A stretch of 64,000 bases of DNA from Scatophagus argus (Eukaryota > Chordata > Actinopteri > Scatophagidae), in the NCBI RefSeq assembly GCF_020382885.2, contig NC_058510.1, positions 6,754,862-6,818,861 of the forward strand, read 5' to 3'. Numbering within the stretch: position 1 is the first letter of the stretch; each line of letters opens with the position of its first letter. Of the stretch, positions 1 through 10,906 are shown piece after piece. The translations under genes were made by a program, and so were the position numbers. The notes under the pieces are model-generated. The model was not told the DNA's origin, did not search any database, and saw only the letters and a program-made list of their open reading frames with translations.

Positions 1-1920
1 TCAGGCTATCTCTGTGTTCTCTGAATTACATCAGAGGGGCAGGACTTGGATGAAAGCTAAAGTAATAAATCAATTGAATTATGGAAGTATTTTCTTTCAA
101 GATAAATTTTGCAATAAAGTATTATTGCAAAACATCAGAACTGGCGAATGAAATAGCACAGCTCAACACGGACATGGAATGACAAATAAGAAAAACTCAC
201 ATTTTACAAACACGTAAAAATATGAACAAGTACAAAAAGAGTTTTTGTTTGTTTTGTCATAGCTGACTGTAATTTCCATGCTGAAAATATATTCCACATT
301 CAACTTTTAAATGATATAATTTATGTTCAAATCCACTAATCTCTAGTACATTCAGAGAAAATACGAAGGTTCAAAATCATCCAAATAAAAACCAACAATC
401 AGCTCAATTTATAGGTTGTGTAAGATGGTGATACAACCAAAAACAGATTGACAGATATAAATAAAATTGGATGCCGTGCAGGCACTGCTCTCATCAAATG
501 ATAACTAAATTTATCAGGATTAACATGCTTTCACTACTGTCAATCAAAACCCTCCAATTATTCTCTCAACCTGTAGGCAGAAAGCAGGTTCTTCTACACT
601 TTTCCGCTGAGAGATGGCTTAAAAAACCAGGAGACTCCTGTGAGTGAAGTTTATCATTTGATTTGTCTTTGGTTTGTGATTTCATGCATTGGTTCCGTCG
701 TGTCAGTGAGCAAGAAACATCAAAGACTGCCTTTATGAATTGTTGAACATCCTAATAAGGATAAGGGACATACTGTGTAGCCTTAAGGTCTGGAATGCCA
801 GACTGGGAGTCCGCACATCACAGTTGAAACCTGGCATGAATGCAAAGGCTTACCCATTCTCTCCTCCACAGTTATGAATCAGAATCTAGTGCAAGAATTT
901 AGAAGTGAAAAGTTTCTAGATTAGTTCCCTTCAGCAGCAAAACTCATCAGTCCATATGTATCCATATAGACAAAAGTATCCAGACACACCTCTTTATGGG
1001 CCTGTTTTTCAAGGGTTCAAGGGAAATCTTTATGCTTCAGCAAGCTACAGTGTGAGCAGGATATTATGGTGGACACTGACCTGAAAGGAGAGAATACTCG
1101 CCCAGATATTAGTTAAATTATTATTATTGAATCTCATCTGTCTGACCACCAAGATAATTAGAGTCCTGAGCATATGAGGGAAGGAACTGCTCCGTAATAA
1201 TAAGTTTTATATTTTTGATATTGGAGACCTCCGTGGGGACACAGCACTCGTGGCACTGGGAAAGATCGATGAGTTTGAAATTAATGGAAAACTCTTCAGT
1301 CTACTCCACCAGCATGTGGCATGGGCACTGAACCTGAGACAAAGATAAAATAGATGAGTGGGTGCCAGAGTGACTCACCTTGATTAAATCTATCACAACT
1401 CAGAGTAATTTCAGACGGTCTTGGAGAGTTCTGCAAAAGATTTCCTGCTGTCACATTAATATATCAGAGCAGAGGCTTTCAACCTTCTGAATAAGGTTGT
1501 TTTAGTAGGCTTTTGCTGTCAGTGTCACATTAAGGTAAACCATACATCTGTGGTTGTCAGACCAAACATGAACTGACAGACTTGAAGACAAATTCAGGTG
1601 AACCTCAATCAACATCATCCCTTTATGCTCCAAATGGATTCCTTTGAACTGATTTTAAATTGAATGTTATATCCACATCCATTACTTTCTGTTAACAATT
1701 TTAACCATTTTCCCCTTACTTTTAGGTGATGATTTTGACCATATAGCCATTACTTTTTGAGCTACATTTTATCCATTTGAGTATTCGCTAGCTGTCTTAA
1801 CTGCTGCAGGCTATTTCAACCCTTTATCCAACATTTCATAATTTTTAGCGATCTACTTTTAGTCATTTAATATTTGCTTAATTCTTGCTAATTAATGCTA
1901 ATTACTTAATTCCACAAATC

Positions 1921-2241
1921 CTGGGGCAGCCGTGGCCTAGAGGCTGGAGAAGCGGCTTGTGATCGGAGGGTCACCGGTTCAATTCCCTCACCAGGAAAAA
2001 TTTGGGTGTGGTGGAGTGATTAATGCGAAAAAATTGCTCCCCCCTCCATTAGACGACTGACGTGCCCTTGAGCAAGGCACTTAACCCCCCAATATGCTCC
2101 CCGGGCGCTTGATGCAGCCCACTGCTCCTGTGTGTGTTTCACTGCATGTAATTTGCCGGGTGTTGCATGTGTGTTCAACTAAGACAAATTCAGTGTGTGT
2201 ATGTAAAAATATATATGCTGCCAATAAAGTGATTCTTCTTC
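1921..2241 (+). repeat. tRNA-derived SINE
   Basis: The left part reads like a tRNA-derived RNA polymerase III promoter: an A-box-like GTGGCCTAGAGGCTGG near 1931 and a B-box-like GGTTCAATTCC near 1976. It is followed by a body typical of a very common teleost SINE (GAGCAAGGCACTTAACCCCC, then GCCCACTGCTCCTGTGTGTG). The 3' end is an AATAAAG-containing tail with a TTCTTCT run, like a LINE-matched 3' end. Target-site duplications could not be recognised. Family name is not assigned. Confidence 0.8.
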
Positions 2242-4919
2242 TGTGAGTGCAGAAGTACCTCCTGGTTGGGAATCGCCAAACTGGGCTGAGATAGCTTATG
2301 TAAAATGTTAGACAGCCCTTACATTAGCTTCTATGGTCATGTCTTAATATTCTTACCGTGCAAGTCTTTAAACAAGCACAGGTCAGCTATTGTCGGATGT
2401 ATGAATGACACTAATACAGATTTAATGCCTGTCAGCAACTGTCAGTGACAATAAAGAGCACAGACAGGAAAAGTAACCCAGTGTGTGTGTGCACTGTAGC
2501 CCGAATCCCATTTGATGGTTAAGAAACATAACATTATATCACTTCGCCATTATAATGGAAATATAAATACATTTAAATCTGGAATGCTGTGACAGTCATT
2601 TCCTGTGTGTTCTATTATTACACAGAGCTGATAAGGCAAACATTTATTTAAAAAAAAACAAAAGTGTTGCTGTTTTCCGTACATGTGAGGCACTTGTCTG
2701 TGAGCGAGAGAAATATGTGGGCCATAAACATTTCACTCGGACCACCCATGCTGTCAGGCCTATTTGTTAAGGGATGGAAGGCAGCTTCTCAACTGCGGGA
2801 GCTTCTGCCAATTAGGATAAGCGATAATAATCCTTGCAAATGAGGATCACTGAAGCTGATTGTTTGATTTAAATGTATTGAAGCAGGACTGATGACACTG
2901 TGGGTTTATAATTTATAACACTTTGAGCTCCGGGGGACGTGCTCCATTTGTGTTCAGGTTGCAACCTCAAATTACCTTCCTTAATAAGCATGGAAATGCT
3001 GACAAACACTTCTTACACTTTACAGCTAATGACACAACTACGTCAGGGTCTGTAAACTAGTGACAAAAAATAAAAGGGACCACAGACACAGTGAGTCAGA
3101 TGTTTATGGGAGGGTTTTATGGTCTTCTCCTGAAATTAAAGAGAAGCTTATTTTGTGATGTTATCGGACACGTCAGTGAGCGTATAGCTTTAGGTCAAAG
3201 TTCATAAACATCCAATGAATATCTAATCTAATGAGGCCTGGGGGACTGAAACTGGACGAACAATATAAAAACATTCTTATGGGCACCATGTAATGAAGCC
3301 TAACTAATGAGTAGAGCTAAATGTTATGACATGCACTAAAGGTCCTGGATAAAAGACAAAGACAATTCTTCATTTTCAGTTCATTGAAACTAATAGTTCC
3401 TCAAAGTTGCGTCCTGTACCTTAAATTAATAAAGATTAAATTAACCGGCTTATTATCTGAAAAACAAACTAATGGCACGACTGAATCCAACGCAGAGTAC
3501 TGCACTGACTCGACTCGCAAATACTACTCAATGTGTCACTATATGTCAAAGCACTTAGATGACGGGTCAGATGAGACCACAGATATTAATCTGGACTTTA
3601 AATGAACACGTAAACCTTATATTCAACCCAGGTGTGGGTGAGGTATAAAAATCTTTCTTAAAGTCGGTTTTCCAGCAGTGTAAACTTTAATATGACCTAT
3701 GTAAATCAGGGTCAGCAGTTCTCCAGGAGCAATAATCTGCACAATTGCTAAAATATGCCACCTAACAAAACGACTAAATGTCTGCTGCATTTTATTTCAA
3801 CCTTTTGTGACCTTTCCTGTCAGGCTTGATGCGGTCTCACAAGTGAATAATCACAAACATTCGCTGAGTGTAGTTTTTTCTATGCTGTTAAACACTCTCC
3901 TCCCCTCTCACTCCTCGTACACTTTCACCCAATTCAATAGCAAGTATAGCAAGACTATGGGCTGTAGCAAAATCTTACACTGATAAATGTAAACAACCAA
4001 AAATAAAAAACTAAAACAGAGCAACAATCCCTGACAGAAACTTACATGGAGATCAGTACATTGTGAAAGAGCCCCATCTGGTGTAATGCAGGAAGAAATG
4101 CATCAATAAATCTGTATTTCATGTTTCAAGTTTGCTTTAGCAATTTAATTGAATTATTTATGCAGAGTTTTGTGATTTCTTTCTGTCCTGTTTTGCTTCT
4201 GATCCAGGATTATTAAAAATCTAATAATACATATGTAGCATATAGCTTTACAGTATAAATGTAAAAGAAGTCAAATAATCACAGCAATAAAATAGATCCA
4301 CAAATGGAAAAAAAGACACAGTTTATTAATGAAATGTCATTTCTACCACAGCAGGAAAAAATAAAGCCCTGTAATCACCAGTATATTTGGCAGTTACAAT
4401 GAATGACATTGTTACATTACTTCTCATTATTACAAACAGGTCGCAGCCACAAAAAAGCCACTAAATGAACCTTAAGTCAGTCTAATTAGGTAAAAATAAC
4501 TTCATTCTGTTGTGTTTCGTATTGAACAACATAAACAAAATAACCTAACAAACATACTTCAACTTACCAAAATATGTAGACCTACTTGAAAACAAAATGA
4601 AAATGTAGATTATCTGCAGTTACATTACATTTAACGCTTCCAGTGACAACATCCTACAAGTTTCCTCAGGCTTTGTAAACAACAAGCTAAAAGTGACTCC
4701 TCCAAACTATTTTTTACACTACAGTGAAGGACGTTTTGGTTGTTTTCCTTAAAAATTTCCTTTCACCTTCCAGATTAAAGGGAATAATTCTCAATGCCAC
4801 AAAGCCCCTTGTTTGACAAAGAATTTAAACTAATAATTTAAATCCATCGTTTAACACAAATCAGTGCAACTGTTTAGCTATTAAAAACTGAACATCCAAT
4901 GAGCTAAATACACAAAAAG

Positions 4920-4941
4920 TAAAAAAAAAAAAAAAAAAAAT
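4920..4941. repeat. Poly-A tract
   Basis: A nearly uninterrupted run of A of about 20 bases in an AT-rich stretch. It may be the tail of an old retrotransposed copy, but no matching body was recognised upstream. Confidence 0.6.
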
Positions 4942-5713
4942 TAACGGAAACTTATACCTCAGCTTGTTATTTAGCAGTGCTACTGTAATGTGTTCTATAC
5001 TGAAACACAGACTACAACCATATGATGATTTCTATGTTTATGACAATCTGAGAACTACACAAAGGAGTTCTGTTATAAACCCCAAAGAAAGAGAATAAAA
5101 ATGATCAACTAAGTAAACATAAATCAGGATATAAATATTTTAGCTGAACCCAATATGCAACACAAACAAATTCCATATCCAACACAAAAAAATCAAAACC
5201 TATTAGTGCAGTCAAAACATTTTTCCAATAAATTTCAAAAGTTATTTACCCATGAAATCAGTGCTTTCATATTCTTACCTGCTGTTTACATTTTGACAAT
5301 ACAGAGATGAGTCGAAAAAGACGACACAAACTAAAATATCTAAACTTACCTTGATCGTACAAAAATGGGTTTAAACCGGAGCTGATGTGATAGAATACTC
5401 CTTTGGTCACAAACTGTGATGAAAAGTGTTTAAAAGATAAAATGTCATTTCCATTAAGTCGTTATATAACAGAGCCCTTGGATTTGAACCTTTGCGATGA
5501 CTAGCTGAGCACTTGCCGGTGTATCTGTATTTACAAGTCAGCGCCATTAAGCAAACACGGCATGGCATGAAATAACCTATAGCTTTACACTGAGAGCTCT
5601 GCATCAGGTTTTTCCTCCAGCCTAATGAGTAAATAATGGAAAACAAATAAGAACAGCTGCAGTATCCTCTCTACTTGGCTGTAATTGATCTTAAATCAAA
5701 GCGTACTAAATAA

Positions 5714-5719
5714 TTTATT
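5714..5719 (-). terminator. sec22c: Candidate poly(A) signal of sec22c
   Basis: TTTATT on the plus strand, that is AATAAA on the sec22c strand, about 650 bases beyond the sec22c stop codon. It is the nearest canonical hexamer I found downstream. Use of the site is inferred, not shown. Confidence 0.3.
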
Positions 5720-6370
5720 TATCACGCTACGACCAGTGCGGGACAGACAACTTAATTGTCTGTTAATCGACCATGTGTGCCTACTTATGTCTCTTACAGT
5801 CACCAACTGTCACCTTGTATTGTAAACCGCAAAGATAATCAATGTTCTGTGGCAGCAGAGATAACACTGAGCTGAATGTGAGCAGAAAAGCCTCTTCATT
5901 CAACAACCACAAGCGTGACCCACTTCAACAGTTTAGGATGTAACAACAATTGTTGTTTCTACATGAAAAACTCTTTGAAAAACTCTCTCAGCAAGTCTGA
6001 CAGAACAAAATCCCTTCATTTTCCTTTTGTGGATGGATGGCACTGACAGAGATGGATCAAAATTTTGTTTCTAAAACAGACACCTGCTTTAAGCTTGTCT
6101 GTTACAATCTGCTTACAGTGTTATTTTTAAGGTTTGTCAGGTACTTGTAAAGATCCAGAAATAACTGCTAACTTTCACTGTATACCCTTTACAGTCTTTA
6201 AAACAATGTACACAAAGTGCAAGTATTTACTTCATACAAGAAAATATTCACTTGTAATTGTAATTTTCCATGATGATGAAAAATTTCTTCATAGCTCATG
6301 TGGATCAAGCCGTCTGCTTCCCTGTCGTTCTCATCTGCAGCTGTGAGAAGTGCAACGCAGTATACTGTCA

Positions 6371-8335
6371 TCAGACCCCACAGTCGCTGGTTCTGTCTTG
6401 GAGTTTGCGAGTGATTATGAGAAAGGTGGAGAGCGAGGCGACTGAAATGTGGAAGATCAGCTGCCACACGTTCCTCAGGCCAAGCAGGTAGATGTTGCAT
6501 AGGACGATCACGCTCAACAGAGCGAAGGACTTGTGTTTCTTCAGAGATGAATGGAACAGGTAGAGGTGGCACTGTGGACACAAGAGAGGTCATTCACCTG
6601 GAAGAAGAGTGCCGGAAAGAGTTTGACAGTTGTGTGTGTGTGTGTGTGTGTGTCGAAAATATGAAGTAAATTTACCTGAAACACACAGCAGACAAACGCC
6701 AGAAGAAATGCCACAACATTCCAAATACCTTCATAATCATCCTGCATATAGGGAAAGGAATAAAATCAAACACACCAATGATTTATCATTCAAGTCACAA
6801 TCCCCATAATTTAAAATGTACCACATTTATTTCAGATTATAGCTGAGCCTCACAAGTGTGACAATTTTGCAGTTTTTTTGCAGGCCTCATCATTATGAAA
6901 CCTTTGCTTTCACAGCAAAATGCTAATGCACAGCTGCCAGCTCAACATATCTATAATTAATGTTGGCTCACACATGACTATTTCTGAATAAAATACCCAC
7001 CTAAACATAAAAAATGGGTTTGTTATGCGACTGAGAAGGCAGCGGTATGGCATTATTTCTCTTAAAAAATATTTTGAATATAAAGAATATTTTTTGTGGA
7101 ATATAAGTTAAGTTAAGTTTATAGTGAATATAACAGCTAAGACTGAATATTAAAATACAACGGACTCCTTTTTAGATGTAGTAAAAGTATTTGTGGTAGT
7201 ATTCTGGCACTGGCACATACCTGGAATGTGTACTCTAGGAGGTGAACACCGCGGATTATGTTCAAAGATGCACACATGATATTTAGGACCAGTGAGAGGA
7301 TGCCAGGTGCTGTCACCGGTTCAAGTCTTACATTTTGACCTAAAAATAGAGTAAGGTAACACAGAAAATTTCTACATTACGAAAAAAATAATTATCTTGA
7401 CACTGTGTTGTATAAGCTGTATAAGCTATGCTGTATAAGTCATATGGTCTGCACTCTTACCAGATCCAGGCCCTTGCTCCACATGCCCATTTCCAATGCC
7501 GTTGGTGAGCTCCACTTCCTCCAAGTGAATAACTTGTGGTGGATTGATCCTTAGATCCTCCTGGACCTCTGCCAATGTCACCTCCAGGACTGGACCACCG
7601 CTTTGGTTGTACTGCTGCTTCAGCTTCTGAATGGTCCTGTCTGTCAGTTGGCAGCAAGAGTAACATTAGGATGAATCACTGTAATTATTTATAGTTTAAA
7701 GTATCACAGCAGTGTAGCTTTCTTTGTCATTCATCACATCACATTTTAATTTTGAAGCAAAGTGGCTTACAAAAAATCTATACATATAAATATACATAAA
7801 GGGCTCTATCTAAATAACAGTATTTGTCTTCCTGCTCACCAAATTCTAAAAATGGATATGGCCTGTCTGCCAGGGCAACAACAGTGCTATTGAAGCATGC
7901 TGTGAACTCCCAGCGCAGGTCTTCCAGGAAGCAGAAGGCCTTAGCAACAGGGAGGCTGCAGTGGCACACGCTCATGTAGGATACACCCTCGGATGAGACG
8001 AAGCTGACAGGTGAGAGGAGAAAAGGTGTTTAGTAAACAAACAGCCTGACGCAGCGTGACACGGATGCCTCTGTGAGCAAATGGACAAATGGTCTTCTTT
8101 GCAGTTACAGAGAGCACAACTGAGACAGCCTGCTTTGGATTCTGAATCCTTACTATATGTTGAGCTCCTGGCCCTTGACAGTCCCCCTGTCAGGGAAGCG
8201 GGCCAGTGCTTTGCTGATGGTCCTGAGCTGCTGCTTCCTCTCCTGGAGCTCTCGGTTGTGTTCAAAGTCTGTAGAGGCTGACAAGGGGAGTCCATCCCTT
8301 ACCCGGACCACAAAGGAAAACAGGATCAGAGACAT
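6371..8335 (-). CDS. sec22c: Sec22c, vesicle trafficking protein (longin domain, SNARE-less Sec22 family)
   Basis: Coding exons on the minus strand, 5' to 3': 8335-8154, 8003-7840, 7640-7461, 7339-7221, 6741-6676, 6571-6371. All junctions are GT-AG and the phases join to 304 codons, giving 303 aa, the length I recall for human SEC22C. The N-terminal half (about 1-120) is a longin domain starting MSLILFSFVVRVRDGLPLSA. The C-terminal part (about 180-303) has several hydrophobic membrane segments, and the protein ends SDCGV, as human SEC22C does, which separates it from SEC22A. Unlike SEC22B, this branch has no R-SNARE coiled coil, and none is seen here. Family knowledge places it in ER and early secretory transport. 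The start follows the family N terminus; an untranslated 5' exon probably lies near 9025-9400. It is divergent to nktr. The first exon also carries an upstream out-of-frame ATG (see findings). Confidence 0.95.
6630..6653. repeat. (TG)n microsatellite in a sec22c intron
   Basis: A run of about 12 TG units in the intron between the last two coding exons of sec22c, about 20 bases from the donor of the penultimate exon (6676). It is close enough to the donor that length variation might matter for splicing, which is an inference. Confidence 0.85.
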
Positions 8336-8365
8336 GATCCACTGGATCCATGAAGACCACACTGC
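8336..8365 (-). other. sec22c: sec22c 5' UTR part of the first coding exon
   Basis: An acceptor (CCATACAG on the minus strand) ends at 8366, so about 30 bases of untranslated leader share the exon with the start codon. A donor (AATGAG, then GTAAGGAG) at 9025/9024 on the minus strand would suit the end of an upstream noncoding exon. Both are predicted from splice-site form only. Confidence 0.5.
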
Positions 8366-9024
8366 CTGTATGGGGTCAAGAGGAAGATCAGATCATGAAT
8401 ATAACTAAGTTAACAATACATCAACACTGTTTTTGTAGTCATTTTCTCAAGTAATTGGTCAATTTTGGTCCATAAAATGTTACAAAATAGGCAACAATGT
8501 CTATGGCAAGTGCCGAGATTCTGTTTATTATAACAAAAAACAAGGAGAGGTAAAAGCATTTACCACTGATGATTAACCTTTTTGGCTTTTATTTTATTTC
8601 ATTTTATTTTGTTGTTTATTCATTTCCTGCCTAAACATGATTTCAATCATTTCAACTTTACATTATACTAAAATGTATTCAATTGTTAGTTTAATACGTT
8701 TAATACATTAAAACGAGTACGGTCTAATACTGTAGCTGTGAAATCTTCCCTTTATGAAGAAAGTAATTGGAAACTGAAACTGTTTTAGGCAGGTGTTGAT
8801 TCCTCTTTATGTTCATTTAAAAAAAACTTGTGGTTTGTTTTCTTGTACAGTTATTATGACAGGCGATTGTCACATTGTGTTCACCCCAGCTGAATCAGTG
8901 AGGGAAACCTAAATACTAAAAACATCAGCAGCACCACGAACTACAACACAGCAAATGACCACAACGTTGAATTTCCACTCTCACACTTACAATTACATAC
9001 GTGTAGAAACAACTTACTCCTTAC

Positions 9025-9500
9025 CTCATTATCATAGGTTTCATGCTGCACCTTGTTACTGAGCTCCTGTATGTTAGCAGCTACAGTATCATATCAAAGA
9101 AATAGACCAGCAGCAGGTAGCCAGCACGAGATTCATGTACGCGTTACTAATCGCACAACTCAGCCTTCTATTAAAGTTAGCGGTGACTAATATAGAAAAC
9201 CTGAATATGATGTTATAACATATACGTAAGAAGTTACATTAATCTTAGCCAGGGAGCTAACTTGGAATCTCCTTCCTGATACAACAAAACCACAACAAAT
9301 CTGCTACGGAATACCGGGAGGGACAAAACTACTACTCCATTCGGAGTTACAGTATGCAGCAGCAGCGCACCATCTTCACTAAAAAGTGAAGTTAGCACCG
9401 CATGCTAATCATCGGCCGTCAGTGACTAGCTAATTTCTTAGCTAGCTACTGCACAGAGGTTAGTTATGTCGTTTGTATGTTTGGATAACATGTAATTGAT
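9025..9500. promoter_or_regulatory. Divergent sec22c / nktr promoter zone
   Basis: sec22c is transcribed leftward and nktr rightward, and their first coding exons are only 2.5 kb apart. The minus-strand donor at 9025 suggests that the sec22c untranslated exon lies here. A CCATCTT core (AAGATGG on the other strand, the YY1 core) lies at 9370-9376. No TATA box stands out. The transcription starts and the nktr untranslated exon could not be fixed from sequence. Confidence 0.4.
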
Positions 9501-10785
9501 TTCCACCGTTATGTTAAATGTCACAATGCCACAACTGTCATTGTGGTTGAGAAGTCTAATGTAAGCAACTTTAGCTATCCACTGACTTAGCTGTTAGCTC
9601 ATCCAGTTTGGAAGCGCTGGCGTTTGTGCTAACGTCACTGTTTGCAAATTAAGTATTCCTAAAGAATTTGATATGGATGTATTACACAGTCCTTATTTGT
9701 CGTATTTTGTCGTTGATCGGCAGTGTAAGCAACTTTAGATAGCCACTGTCCTCGCTGTTAACGTTAGTTGAACCATTCTGCAAGCGTAAACGCTGGGTTA
9801 ACCTAGCTGTTGTTAGCAAAGTAGCTAACCCAGTATTTGCTGTCCTGTTATTCATCCGAATACAGCTTGATCGGTTTCGGACAAAACTAGGTAGGCTGAC
9901 GTTATGCAAGTTGTGAATGTGAACAGTTTTGGGGGTAACTTAGGAATTAGTCGACTCATTGATGATCAGCAGTTTCTTGTTTTGATTGACAATCATGTTT
10001 GTGATCCATTACATCTATATTTGGATTGCGGTTAAAGAATTTATCAGTCGTATGAGTTACAGCATGACATGTATGTCATATTAAATCTAATTTCATTAAT
10101 TATATAGGCTTGTGTGCGCTGGACAGTTGAGACTTCTCTTGCATATGATTATTGCCGTCTATATTTAACAGGAAGGAGTTCTTAGTACATAAGCTGTCAG
10201 CGGCATGAAATTGGCTCCAGTAGAGTAATGTTATCCCCCCAAGGCATACGTGTTAGTCTGATATGTAACGTGCACACTAGCTGCTGACATACCAAATATT
10301 GGTTTGTAATTAGAATTACAAAGTTAATGGACTTTTTTATGCAATAGCAGCTGAGTACTGGCGTTGAACAAGCTGAGACAGGGTTTAAAATACTGTGCCA
10401 TGATTTCATAACCATTTTAACCAGGAGTAAACATTATGAAGTATGGTGCTGTCATTGGCTTATATTGTTGTTGTGTCATCAACTTAAATATGTGTTCAAA
10501 CCAAAGGCCAGTGACACACCTTCCCACTCTCACCATGCCATTAACCAGGCTCAATAGTAACAACAATCTGGGACATTTCATTGTCTGTCACACACTGATG
10601 AAGTGGACAGTGGAAACAGAAGGTGTGCTGTGCTCTGCTTGGATTTGTCACACTTCTCCTCCCATCATTCTCTCCCCTCCCCTTTGTGTTTCTCTCCTCT
10701 CTTGGTATCTTTCAGTCTCTCTACATTGTTTTCCAACACACTCTTCTATTATGCTACTTCGTCAGTGTATGCTGACAGATAAAAA

Positions 10786-10825
10786 GGGAACCTGAATGGG
10801 GTGTTGGGAACCTGAATGGGGTGTT
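10786..10825 (+). repeat. 20-bp perfect tandem duplication
   Basis: Two back-to-back identical 20-base units, each beginning GGGAACCTG and ending GGGGTGTT, at 10786-10805 and 10806-10825. They lie about 60 bases upstream of the acceptor of the first nktr coding exon (exon start 10886). Confidence 0.9.
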
Positions 10826-10906
10826 TACTGCTTTTTTAAGAGAAGGCAGCCTTTTTATTTTTTTTGTACTCTTTCTACATTTTAGATCACCCAGACTTTG
10901 ATCACA

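Larger units (their letters stand above)
1..5700. other. Intergenic region 3' of sec22c, no gene recognised
   Basis: AT-rich sequence with no ORF that resembles a known protein and no convincing exon with paired splice sites and coding bias. The only recognisable element is the SINE near 1.92-2.24 kb (listed separately). A poly-A run of about 20 bases lies near 4.92 kb. Long stretches here could hold conserved noncoding elements, which cannot be judged from one sequence. Confidence 0.6.

Noticed and set aside
5407-5646. 79-aa minus-strand ORF MFSIIYSLGW...
   Set aside because: No recognised domain, no start or splice support, and it lies in likely sec22c 3' flanking DNA.
7972-8295. 107-aa minus-strand ORF over the sec22c first exon and intron
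   Set aside because: It runs across a splice junction in the wrong frame; the spliced frame gives the longin domain.
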